Source of the DNA: JAWLCA01 sp050485905
GTDB lineage: Bacteria; Pseudomonadota; Alphaproteobacteria; Rhodobacterales; Rhodobacteraceae
Assembly (NCBI GenBank): GCA_050485905.1
Contig: JBJHCH010000102.1
Span: 1 to 13,793 of the forward strand
Direction of reading: 5' to 3'
Length of the DNA stretch: 13,793 bases
The notes beneath the pieces are model-generated. The model saw nothing but the letters and a program-made list of their open reading frames with translations. It did not search any database and was not told the DNA's origin. The number at the start of each line of letters is the position of its first letter. Positions within the stretch are counted from its first letter, which is position 1. This document shows, one piece after another, positions 1 through 6,266 of this stretch. The translations under genes and the position numbers were made by a program.

Positions 1-145
1 CGGTCAGACGCGAGATCCGCAGCCGTTCGCCCGGTGCGCGGGTGCCGCGGATGATGTCGAGGCGCAGCGCCTGATAGGCGGCCTCTGTCAGCGTGTCGCC
101 GCCCACCTGTGTCAGCGGCGTCGCGGTCTGCGGTGGTTCGTCCAC
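1..145 (-). CDS. GntR-family transcriptional regulator, N-terminal part (truncated by window edge)
   Basis: Only the first 48 codons are inside the window; the rest lies beyond base 1. The reverse-strand translation contains TLTEAAYQALRLDIIRG at about residues 18-34, followed by PGERLRISRL. This is the typical opening of the GntR winged-helix DNA-binding domain, most like the FadR/FCD subfamily. The start is a GTG at 145-143, preceded by a strong AAGGGGG ribosome site with a 5-nt spacer. The upstream ATG at 182-180 is out of frame. The gene is divergent from the FAH/Tct operon, with 113 bp between the two starts, and the family commonly represses its divergent neighbour and itself in response to a metabolite of the pathway. 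Ligand and C-terminal subfamily cannot be judged. Family assignment is firm; the regulatory role is inferred. Confidence 0.85.
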   Translation of the reverse strand, partial: MDEPPQTATPLTQVGGDTLTEAAYQALRLDIIRGTRAPGERLRISRLT

Positions 146-177
146 CTCTGCCCCCTTCGGTCCGTGCCGGTGGCCGG

Positions 178-206
178 AGCATAGCCCGCCGCCGGGACGT
201 TGACAA
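178..206 (-). promoter_or_regulatory. Predicted sigma70-type promoter of the GntR gene
   Basis: On the minus strand TTGTCA (206-201, 5 of 6 consensus bases) is followed after exactly 17 bp by TATGCT (183-178, 4 of 6). Transcription would begin about 171, giving a leader of roughly 25 nt before the GTG start at 145. The -35 box overlaps the -35 box of the opposite promoter. Consensus match only; not proven. Confidence 0.45.
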
Positions 207-227
207 AGCGTTTCATGGATGTATTCT
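200..227 (+). promoter_or_regulatory. Predicted sigma70-type promoter of the FAH/Tct operon
   Basis: A perfect TTGACA (200-205) is followed after 16 bp by TATTCT (222-227, 4 of 6 consensus bases). Transcription would start near 233-236, inside the TTTATCGATAAA palindrome. This lies in an AT-rich island (about 205-258) that stands out in otherwise GC-rich DNA. It also supports a start at 259 for the first gene rather than the longer open frame from 109. Confidence 0.55.
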
Positions 228-230
228 ACT

Positions 231-242
231 TTTATCGATAAA
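231..242. promoter_or_regulatory. Perfect 12-bp palindrome, candidate operator
   Basis: TTTATCGATAAA is its own reverse complement and sits just downstream of the -10 box of the + strand promoter, over the predicted transcription start. A dimeric regulator bound here would block initiation. The divergent GntR-family gene is the obvious candidate to bind it. A second, offset pair ATTCT (223-227) and AGAAT (242-246) also forms an inverted repeat. Role inferred from position and symmetry. Confidence 0.45.
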
Positions 243-258
243 GAATGGAAGTCTCGAT

Positions 259-1131
259 ATGAAGTTAATGACCTTCCGGCAGGGCGACGGGGTTGCCGCC
301 GGCTATGTGGATGGCGACGAGGTGGTGATCTGCGCCGAGGGGCCGGGCGCCGACCGGGCTGTGCTGGATCTGGTGGCCGAGGGCGGGGCGGGCGTGGCCC
401 GCTGGGCGGCGAAGGCGGATGCGCCGCGCGTGCCCCTGTCGGCGGTGACGGCGCTGGCCCCGATGCCGGAGCCGCGGCGCGACATCTTCTGCGTCGGCAA
501 GAACTATTATGCCCATGCAGCCGAATTTCATTCCAGCGGCTTCGATTCCAGCGGCAAGGAGGAAGTGCCGAGCGCGCCGGTGATCTTCACCAAGCCCACG
601 ACATCGGTCGTCGGGCCGGGGGCAGAGGTGATGGGCACGCTGGATCCGACGGCCAGCGTTGACTACGAGGGCGAACTGGGCGTGGTGATCGGGCGGCGGG
701 CGTTTCAGGTGCCCAAGGCGCGGGCCATGGACCATGTGTTCGGCTATGTGGTGGTGAATGACGTCACCTCGCGCGAGTTGCAGCGGCGGCACAACCAGTG
801 GGTCATCGGCAAGGGGATCGACACCTTCTGCCCGATGGGGCCGTATCTGGTCACCGCCGACGAGGTGCCGGATGTGGGCGCGCTGGAACTGGAAACGCGG
901 ATCAACGGCGAGGTCCGGCAGAAGGCGCTGGTCGCCGACCTGATATTCGACATCCCCACGCTGATCGAGACGATGAGCCGCACCATGACGCTGCTGCCGG
1001 GCGACATCATCGCCACGGGAACGCCGGTCGGCGTGGGCATCGGCTTCAAGCCGCCGCGCTATCTGCAACCGGGCGATGTGATGCGGGTGAGCGTGACGGG
1101 GCTGGGCGTGCTGGAAAACACCGTCGCCTGA
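259..1131 (+). CDS. Fumarylacetoacetate hydrolase (FAH) family protein
   Basis: A 290-residue protein of the FAH superfamily, whose members hydrolyse or decarboxylate acylpyruvates and 2-keto-dioic acids using a divalent metal. The fold is recognisable from FCVGKNYYAHAAEF (about 77-90), where His86 and Glu89 have the spacing of the catalytic pair of FAHD1-type enzymes. It continues through VDYEGELGVVIG (134-145) with metal ligands Glu137 and Glu139, VVNDVTSRELQ (165-175) with metal ligand Asp168, and GDIIATGTPVGVG (248-260). All expected ligands are present, so it should be active. The ATG at 259 has GGAAG (247-251) seven bases upstream. The open frame extends to 109, but that part overlaps the promoter. 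It is the first gene of the operon, 36 bp before the binding-protein gene, so it probably acts on the imported acid or a derivative. Exact substrate unknown. Confidence 0.88.
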   Translation: MKLMTFRQGDGVAAGYVDGDEVVICAEGPGADRAVLDLVAEGGAGVARWAAKADAPRVPLSAVTALAPMPEPRRDIFCVGKNYYAHAAEFHSSGFDSSGKEEVPSAPVIFTKPTTSVVGPGAEVMGTLDPTASVDYEGELGVVIGRRAFQVPKARAMDHVFGYVVVNDVTSRELQRRHNQWVIGKGIDTFCPMGPYLVTADEVPDVGALELETRINGEVRQKALVADLIFDIPTLIETMSRTMTLLPGDIIATGTPVGVGIGFKPPRYLQPGDVMRVSVTGLGVLENTVA

Positions 1132-1167
1132 GCCAGAGACCCGGAACCATCAAACAGGGAGGAAGAG

Positions 1168-2253
1168 ATGGATCGACTGAAGTTGAACACCGCGCTGATC
1201 GGCGCGACGCTTGCCGGGCTGACCGCGCTGCCGGCCGCCGCGCAGGACGCGTATTTCGCGGGCAAGGACATGGAGGTCGTGGTGCCCTTTGCGCCGGGTG
1301 GGGCCACCTATGTCTCGGCCAAGTTCCTGGAACCGCTTTTCGAGCGTCACCTGCCGGGCAACCCGACGGTGACCGTGGTGGACCGCCCCGGCGGCGGGTC
1401 GATCCTGGGCGCGAACTGGTTCCAGGAGAATGCGCGTTCCGATGGCACGACGATCCTGTTCACCACGTCATCCACGTCGAACCCCTATGTTCTGGGCCAG
1501 TCGGAAGTGGCCTACGACCTTGCGGACTATCGCGTGGCCTACAGCCATGCCTTTGGCTCCACCTTCTTCGTCACGCCGGGGATCGGGGTGGAAACCGCGG
1601 CCGACCTGCCCAATGCCAGCACGCCGCTGATCTATGGCGGCATCGCCGCGGCGGCATCCGACCTGCCGGCGGTGCTGTCCTTCGAGGTGCTGGATCTGCC
1701 GGTCACCTCGGTCATGGGCTTTTCCGGCCGCGGCCCGACGCTTCTGGCCTTTCAGCGCGGCGAGACGAACCTGGAGGCGCAGTTCACACCCGTCTACATG
1801 ACGCAGGTGGTCCCGATGGTCGAGGAAGGCACGGCGATCCCCGTCTATACCGGCGGCACCATTGCCGAGGACGGGCGGCTGAGCGCACGCGACCCCGCCT
1901 CGCCCGACCTGCCATCGGTCTTCGAAGCCTATCAGATGATCCATGGCGAAGAACCTTCGGGCATCGAATGGGACGCGTTCCAGGCCATCGCCACCTCCAC
2001 CTACGCATTCGGGCTGACCGGCTACATGCATCCCGACACCTCTGACGAGGTGCTGCAGATCTTTGCCGAGGCGGTGGCCGCGATCAACGCCGACCCGGAG
2101 TTCATCGAGGGTAGCGCCGTCATCACCGGCGGCACGCCGCTGATGGCCGGTGTGGATATCGAGGACGACGTGCGCGCCGCGCTGCAACCCTCGGACGAGG
2201 TGCGGGACTATCTGCGCGACCTGCTGTCGGAAAAGTTCGGCGTCAGCTTCTGA
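1168..2253 (+). CDS. TctC/Bug-family periplasmic solute-binding protein of a tripartite tricarboxylate transporter
   Basis: A 361-residue protein with an N-terminal signal peptide: charged MDRLK, a hydrophobic stretch to about residue 22, and a likely cut after ALPAAA at residue 25. There is no lipobox. The mature part begins with the Bug-family pattern VVVPFAPGGAT (about 38-48), then VVDRPGGGSILGANW and a later GFSGRGPTLLAFQRGE segment matching the second ligand loop. The family binds carboxylates in the periplasm and delivers them to TctA/TctB. It is longer than typical members (about 320). It also lacks the Asp usually found shortly after the first PGG, having Thr-Tyr instead, so it is a divergent member and its ligand may not be citrate-like. 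The ATG has an excellent GGGAGGAAGAG site immediately upstream. The next gene is the fused permease, separated by 107 bp that contain a strong hairpin. Confidence 0.85.
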   Translation: MDRLKLNTALIGATLAGLTALPAAAQDAYFAGKDMEVVVPFAPGGATYVSAKFLEPLFERHLPGNPTVTVVDRPGGGSILGANWFQENARSDGTTILFTTSSTSNPYVLGQSEVAYDLADYRVAYSHAFGSTFFVTPGIGVETAADLPNASTPLIYGGIAAAASDLPAVLSFEVLDLPVTSVMGFSGRGPTLLAFQRGETNLEAQFTPVYMTQVVPMVEEGTAIPVYTGGTIAEDGRLSARDPASPDLPSVFEAYQMIHGEEPSGIEWDAFQAIATSTYAFGLTGYMHPDTSDEVLQIFAEAVAAINADPEFIEGSAVITGGTPLMAGVDIEDDVRAALQPSDEVRDYLRDLLSEKFGVSF

Positions 2254-2271
2254 TCCGCGCTGACCAGGGTT

Positions 2272-2303
2272 CGGGCCGGTCCGGGTGGTTCCGGGCCGGC
2301 CCG
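2272..2303 (+). promoter_or_regulatory. Strong intercistronic stem-loop between binding-protein and permease genes
   Basis: Bases 2272-2284 (CGGGCCGGTCCGG) pair with 2291-2303 (CCGGGCCGGCCCG) as a 13-bp stem with one G-U pair, closing a 6-nt loop GTGGTT. It begins 18 bp after the stop codon of the binding-protein gene. No T-run follows, so it is not a classical intrinsic terminator. Stem-loops at this position in transport operons often protect the upstream mRNA from 3' decay or partially stop transcription, giving more binding protein than permease. Structure is seen; function is inferred. Confidence 0.65.
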
Positions 2304-2360
2304 TCTGCTACGCCGCCGTCTGCCAATCCATCCCCAAACCCCGCCGCCGGAGTGTACTGA

Positions 2361-4313
2361 ATGTTCGAACACGCCGCCATCGCATTGCAGGCCCTGCTGG
2401 AACCGATGCGCCTGCTGGCGCTGTTCGCCGGCATGTTCGTGGGGCTGATATTCGGCATGCTGCCGGGGCTGGGCGGGATCGCGGCGGTGTCGATCCTGCT
2501 GCCCTTCATCTACCTGTTCGACGCCTATGCGGGCCTGGCGATGCTGCTGGGTGCGGTGTCGGTGGTCTATACGTCCGACACGATCACCTCTGTCCTGCTG
2601 GGCGCGCCGGGATCGCCCGCATCGGCGCCCACCGCGATCGAGGGGCATGCGCTGGCCAAGCAGGGGCAGGCCTCGCGCGCGCTGGGGGTCGGGTTCTTGG
2701 CGTCGATGGTGGGCGGGCTGATGGGCGCGGTGGTGCTGTTCCTCGCCATTCCCATCGCCGGGCCGATCGTGCTGATGCTGGGCACGCCGGAACTGCTGAT
2801 GTTCGCGCTGGTGGGGCTGTTCTTTGCCAGTTCCATGGTGGGCAAGAACCTGAAGAAGGGGTTGGCAGCAGCCTGTCTGGGCCTGCTTCTGGGGGTGATC
2901 GGCCCGGCCTCGGCCGCCGCGGACTTCCGCTTCACCTTTGGCCAGGTCTGGCTGCTGGACGGGATTTCGCTGACGATCATCGCGCTGGGACTGTTTGGCA
3001 TCGCCGAGGCGATCTCGATGCTGGCAACGGGCGGCGGCATCGCGGGCAAGGCCATGGTTCTGGGTCGGCGCGGCGACGGCGTGGCGGATTTCCTGGCCAA
3101 CAAGTGGCTGATCCTGCGGTCATCCGTCATCGGGGTCTTCGGGGGTTTCGTGCCCGCGGTCGGCACCTCCGCCTCTACCTGGGTGGCCTATGGCCATGCG
3201 ATCCGGTCCAGCAAGGACAAGTCGCGTTTCGGCAAGGGCGAGATCCGCGGCGTCGCCTCGGCAGAGGGGGCGAACAACGCCACGGTGATTTCGGATCTGG
3301 TGCCGACGCTCTTGTTCAGCGTGCCGGGCGGGCCGGCGGCGGCGATCTTCCTCGGCGCGCTGTTCTCGTTCGGCTACTATCCGGGACCGCGGATGGTCAG
3401 CCAGAACCCCGACCTGATGTATCTGATCGTCTGGAGCGTGGCGCTCGCCTCCATCGCCGGGGCGGTGATCTGCTTTTTCATCGCGCCCTATGTGGCGCGG
3501 CTGACGCGGATTCCCTTTGCGATCATCGCCGCGCCGCTGCTGCTGATCATGGTGCTGGGCGCGCAGAAATCGACCGGCACGATGGGGGATCTCTACCTGC
3601 TGTTCGGCCTCGGCCTGCTGGGCTGGATGATGAAGCACGCCGAATGGCCACGCGCGCCCGCGCTGGTCGGCTTCGTGCTGGCCGGGCCGATGGAACAGTA
3701 TTTCTGGCTGTCGAACCAGTTGCACGGCTGGTCGTGGCTGACCCGGCCCGGCGTGCTGATCATCGCATCGGTCATCGTGATCCCGCTGGCCATCGCCGCA
3801 TGGCGCCTGATCCGGCAGCATGGCGCGGCGGTGGCGGCGAGCAGCGCCGTGGGCGCGGTTCCGGTCAAGGAGGAACTGGCCGAGCCGGGGCATGTGCGGA
3901 TCATCGCGGCGGCGCTTGCCCTGATCGTCACCTTGGCCTTTGCCTACGCGATGTGGGAAATGCAGGGCTTCAACCGGACATCGAAACTGTTGCCGGGGCT
4001 GGCGATCTATCCGGGCTTTGTCCTGTCGGCCATGCTGCTGATCCAGTCGCTGCGCAGCCTGCCGGGGGCGACCTGGGGCGACTTCCGCGAACACCGGTTC
4101 CTGCCGGTGCTGATCCTCTATCCGGCGGCGATCTGGGCCTTTGGCTATCACCTGCCGACACTGGCGCTGATCGGCTGGATGCTGGTCTTCTGCGCGGGGA
4201 TGCGCTGGCTGGGGGCCGCGCTCTATGGCGGGGTGGTCTTTGCACTGATGCTGGGAATGTACCGGCTTATGCGTTCGGACATGCCGGGGGGCCGGCTTCT
4301 GAACCTGTTCTGA
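2361..4313 (+). CDS. Fused TctA-TctB-like tripartite tricarboxylate transporter permease
   Basis: A 650-residue inner-membrane protein. Residues 1 to about 490 are a TctA permease. They contain GMLPGLGGIAAVSILLPF (about 31-48), SVLLGAPGSPASAPTAIEGHA near 76-96, and the second-half VASAEGANNATVISDLVPTL and FSVPGGPAAAIFLGA, ending in YYPGPRM. A soluble linker of about 20 residues (roughly 490-511) follows. From Val512 comes a unit of about 140 residues with about four hydrophobic segments and a short PGLAIYPGFVL motif, matching the small TctB subunit normally encoded by its own gene. No separate tctB exists in the window, so the fusion explains the apparent gap. Transport is expected to be cation-driven with the upstream periplasmic protein. 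The ATG has GGAG (2349-2352) eight bases before it. The TctB assignment rests on size, hydrophobic pattern and position more than on sharp motifs. Confidence 0.88.
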   Translation: MFEHAAIALQALLEPMRLLALFAGMFVGLIFGMLPGLGGIAAVSILLPFIYLFDAYAGLAMLLGAVSVVYTSDTITSVLLGAPGSPASAPTAIEGHALAKQGQASRALGVGFLASMVGGLMGAVVLFLAIPIAGPIVLMLGTPELLMFALVGLFFASSMVGKNLKKGLAAACLGLLLGVIGPASAAADFRFTFGQVWLLDGISLTIIALGLFGIAEAISMLATGGGIAGKAMVLGRRGDGVADFLANKWLILRSSVIGVFGGFVPAVGTSASTWVAYGHAIRSSKDKSRFGKGEIRGVASAEGANNATVISDLVPTLLFSVPGGPAAAIFLGALFSFGYYPGPRMVSQNPDLMYLIVWSVALASIAGAVICFFIAPYVARLTRIPFAIIAAPLLLIMVLGAQKSTGTMGDLYLLFGLGLLGWMMKHAEWPRAPALVGFVLAGPMEQYFWLSNQLHGWSWLTRPGVLIIASVIVIPLAIAAWRLIRQHGAAVAASSAVGAVPVKEELAEPGHVRIIAAALALIVTLAFAYAMWEMQGFNRTSKLLPGLAIYPGFVLSAMLLIQSLRSLPGATWGDFREHRFLPVLILYPAAIWAFGYHLPTLALIGWMLVFCAGMRWLGAALYGGVVFALMLGMYRLMRSDMPGGRLLNLF

Positions 4314-4336
4314 TCCATACCAACGAAGGGAATGAC

Positions 4337-4867
4337 ATGAAGATCGACGAAGATATCATCGAGCCGAGCATCGACGCCGCAACCCAAAAGATCGCCGTTC
4401 GGCATGTAAAGGCCAGGAATCACGGCGGGACGCGGACCATGGTTCAGGTGCGCGATTTTGCCCCCGTCTTCACGGATGAGCCCGCCAGCCTGGGCGGCAG
4501 CAACACCGCACCCAGCCCGCTGGAGACGGTTCTTGTGGCGCTGGTAGGGTGCGACGGTGTCATCATCAACGGCGTGGCGAAGGCCATGGGCTTCAGCTAC
4601 GCGGGGGTAGAGTTCGCCTGCCAGAGCCAGATCGACGTGCGCGGCCAGAAGGGCGTGCCAGGCATCCGCCCGTATTTCGAGGCCGCCGATCTGGACATCA
4701 CGATCTACACCGACGAAACAGACCGGCGGCTGGAGCAGTTGAAGAAGAACGTCGAGTTCCGCTGCCCGGTGATGAACCTGCTGCGCGCCGCCGATGTGAA
4801 GCTTAATGCGACCTGGACGCGGCGCCCCGCGGCCGAGTTCGTTCCCGAGGAACAGATAGCCAGATGA
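4337..4867 (+). CDS. OsmC/Ohr-family protein
   Basis: A 176-residue protein with the family pattern DEPASLGGSNTAPSPLETVL (about 47-66), then VALVGC ending in Cys72, and FRCPVMNLL with Cys143. These two cysteines match the catalytic pair of OsmC/Ohr thiol peroxidases, which reduce organic or fatty-acid hydroperoxides in the cytoplasm. An extra Cys95 is present. The ATG has AAGGGA with a 5-nt spacer, and the stop overlaps the next gene's start (ATGA at 4864-4867), implying translational coupling with the peptidase. It lies 23 bp after the permease. A role within this operon is not obvious: it could detoxify reactive by-products of catabolism, or be a family member with non-peroxidase activity. 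A much longer open frame (from 2285) runs into this gene in the same frame, but that part is a shadow of the permease gene. Confidence 0.87.
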   Translation: MKIDEDIIEPSIDAATQKIAVRHVKARNHGGTRTMVQVRDFAPVFTDEPASLGGSNTAPSPLETVLVALVGCDGVIINGVAKAMGFSYAGVEFACQSQIDVRGQKGVPGIRPYFEAADLDITIYTDETDRRLEQLKKNVEFRCPVMNLLRAADVKLNATWTRRPAAEFVPEEQIAR

Positions 4868-6228
4868 CCGACCTGACCCATGTCCTTGCCCATATCGATG
4901 CCAATCGCGAGGCGCATCTGGCCCGCCTGATGGACTATCTGCGCCATCCCAGCATCAGCGCGCAGGATATCGGGATCGCCGAGGTGGCGGCGATGCTGGT
5001 GACGATGCTCTCCGACCTCGGGCTTGAGGCCGAGGCGGTGCCGACCGAGGGACACCCGATGGTGCTGGCCCGCTGGGAGGGGGCGCCGGGGGCGCCGACG
5101 GTGCTGCTGTATGGGCACTACGACGTGCAGCCGCCCGACCCGCTGGAGGAATGGGTGAGCCCGCCATTCGAGCCGACGGTGCGCGACGGGCGGCTCTATG
5201 CGCGGGGCGCGGGGGACAACAAGGGGCAGCATTTCGCGCAAGTGCTGGCGCTGGAGGCGCATCTGGCGGTGACGGGCCGGTTGCCGTGCAACGTGATCCT
5301 GCTGCTGGAGGGCGAGGAGGAGATCGGCAGCCCGCGCATCGCAGATTTCGTGCGGCAGAACGCGGACCGGCTGCAGGCCGATCTGGTGGTCACGGCGGAC
5401 GGGCCGCTGCACCCTTCGGGCCGGGCGGTGGTGACTCTTGGCGTGCGCGGGGTGGTGAGCTTCGATCTGGTGGTGCGGACGGGGCGGACGGATGCGCATT
5501 CCGGCAACCACGGCGGGGTGATGCCGAATGCAATCTGGACGCTGGTGCATCTGCTGGCGACAATGAAGGCGCCGGACGGGCGGATCACCATAGAGGGGCT
5601 GCATGATCCCGTGGCGCCGCCGTCTGATGCCGAGCGGGCCGCGGCAGCCGCCCTGCCGGTGGACGTGCCGGGCTACATGGCCGAGATGGGCCTTGCGCGG
5701 CTGGACGAACCTGCCGACCGGGGATTCCACGACCGGCTGATGTTCCACCCCACGCTGACGATCAACGGGCTGCACGGCGGCTATGGCGGGACGGGGTCCA
5801 AGACGGTGCTGCCCTGCGCGGCGCTGGCGAAATGTGACATCCGGCTGGTGCCGGACATGACGCCCGATCAGGTGCTGGATTGCGTCCGCGCCCATGTGGC
5901 GAAACACGCGCCGGGGGTAGAGGTGGTGGCGCATGGCGGGATGCTGCCCTCGCGCACGCCCATCGAGTCGCCCTATACCGAGGTCATCGTCGATGCTATC
6001 CGCTCCGCGCGGGGCGAGGCGCCCTATCTGGTGCCGTCGATGGGCGGCAGCCTGCCGGATTACGTGTTCACGAAGATCCTGGGCCTGCCGGCGTTCGTCA
6101 CGCCCTATGCCAATGCCGACGAGGCGAACCACGCGCCGAACGAGAACATCGAGGTGGACCTGTTCTACGCCGGGATCCGCACCGGGGCGGCGCTGCTGGC
6201 GAAGCTGGGCGAGATGAAAACGGGCTGA
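4864..6228 (+). CDS. M20-family metallopeptidase (dipeptidase / amidohydrolase-like)
   Basis: A 454-residue di-zinc hydrolase of the M20 family (carnosinase/ArgE/DapE/CPG2 relatives), presumably cytoplasmic since no signal peptide is seen. Zinc-site and catalytic residues are all visible: His85 and Asp87 in YGHYDVQPPDP, Asp118 in RGAGDNKGQ, the pair Glu152-Glu153 in EGEEEIGS, Asp179 in VTADGP, and His423 in NHAPNENIE. The lid/dimerisation domain begins around 195 with RTGRTDAHSGNHGG, and PSMGGSLPDYVF precedes the last zinc ligand. Length and motif set fit the broad-specificity M20 dipeptidase group. Family members also remove N-acyl or N-carbamoyl groups, so the substrate could be a peptide or an amide conjugate of the imported acid. 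The start overlaps the OsmC stop by 4 bases. It is the last gene of the operon. Confidence 0.9.
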   Translation: MTDLTHVLAHIDANREAHLARLMDYLRHPSISAQDIGIAEVAAMLVTMLSDLGLEAEAVPTEGHPMVLARWEGAPGAPTVLLYGHYDVQPPDPLEEWVSPPFEPTVRDGRLYARGAGDNKGQHFAQVLALEAHLAVTGRLPCNVILLLEGEEEIGSPRIADFVRQNADRLQADLVVTADGPLHPSGRAVVTLGVRGVVSFDLVVRTGRTDAHSGNHGGVMPNAIWTLVHLLATMKAPDGRITIEGLHDPVAPPSDAERAAAAALPVDVPGYMAEMGLARLDEPADRGFHDRLMFHPTLTINGLHGGYGGTGSKTVLPCAALAKCDIRLVPDMTPDQVLDCVRAHVAKHAPGVEVVAHGGMLPSRTPIESPYTEVIVDAIRSARGEAPYLVPSMGGSLPDYVFTKILGLPAFVTPYANADEANHAPNENIEVDLFYAGIRTGAALLAKLGEMKTG

Positions 6229-6266
6229 GGCGGGGCAGGGGGCGCCCGGGCCGGCAGGCGGCGAGG
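6229..6266. other. Convergent intergenic gap, no clear terminator
   Basis: These 38 bp separate the stop codons of two convergent operons. They are nearly all G and C and contain loopless palindromes (GGGCGCCC at 6240-6247, GCCCGGGC at 6244-6251), but no stem with a usable loop and no T-run on either strand. Transcription from the two sides may overlap here or rely on Rho. Confidence 0.5.

Noticed and set aside
109..258. N-terminal extension of the FAH gene to an ATG at 109
   Set aside because: The extension covers the divergent promoters and the GntR start, and its residues do not resemble the FAH family. The ATG at 259 has a good ribosome site and begins a normal FAH sequence.
798..2045. 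415-codon + frame overlapping the FAH and binding-protein genes
   Set aside because: It spans two real genes in another frame and has Arg/Gly-rich shadow composition.
2285..4336. Long open frame running in the + direction into the OsmC gene (860 codons in total)
   Set aside because: The region before 4337 is an out-of-frame shadow of the TctA-TctB gene with low-complexity Arg/Gly/Ala composition; only the OsmC part is real.
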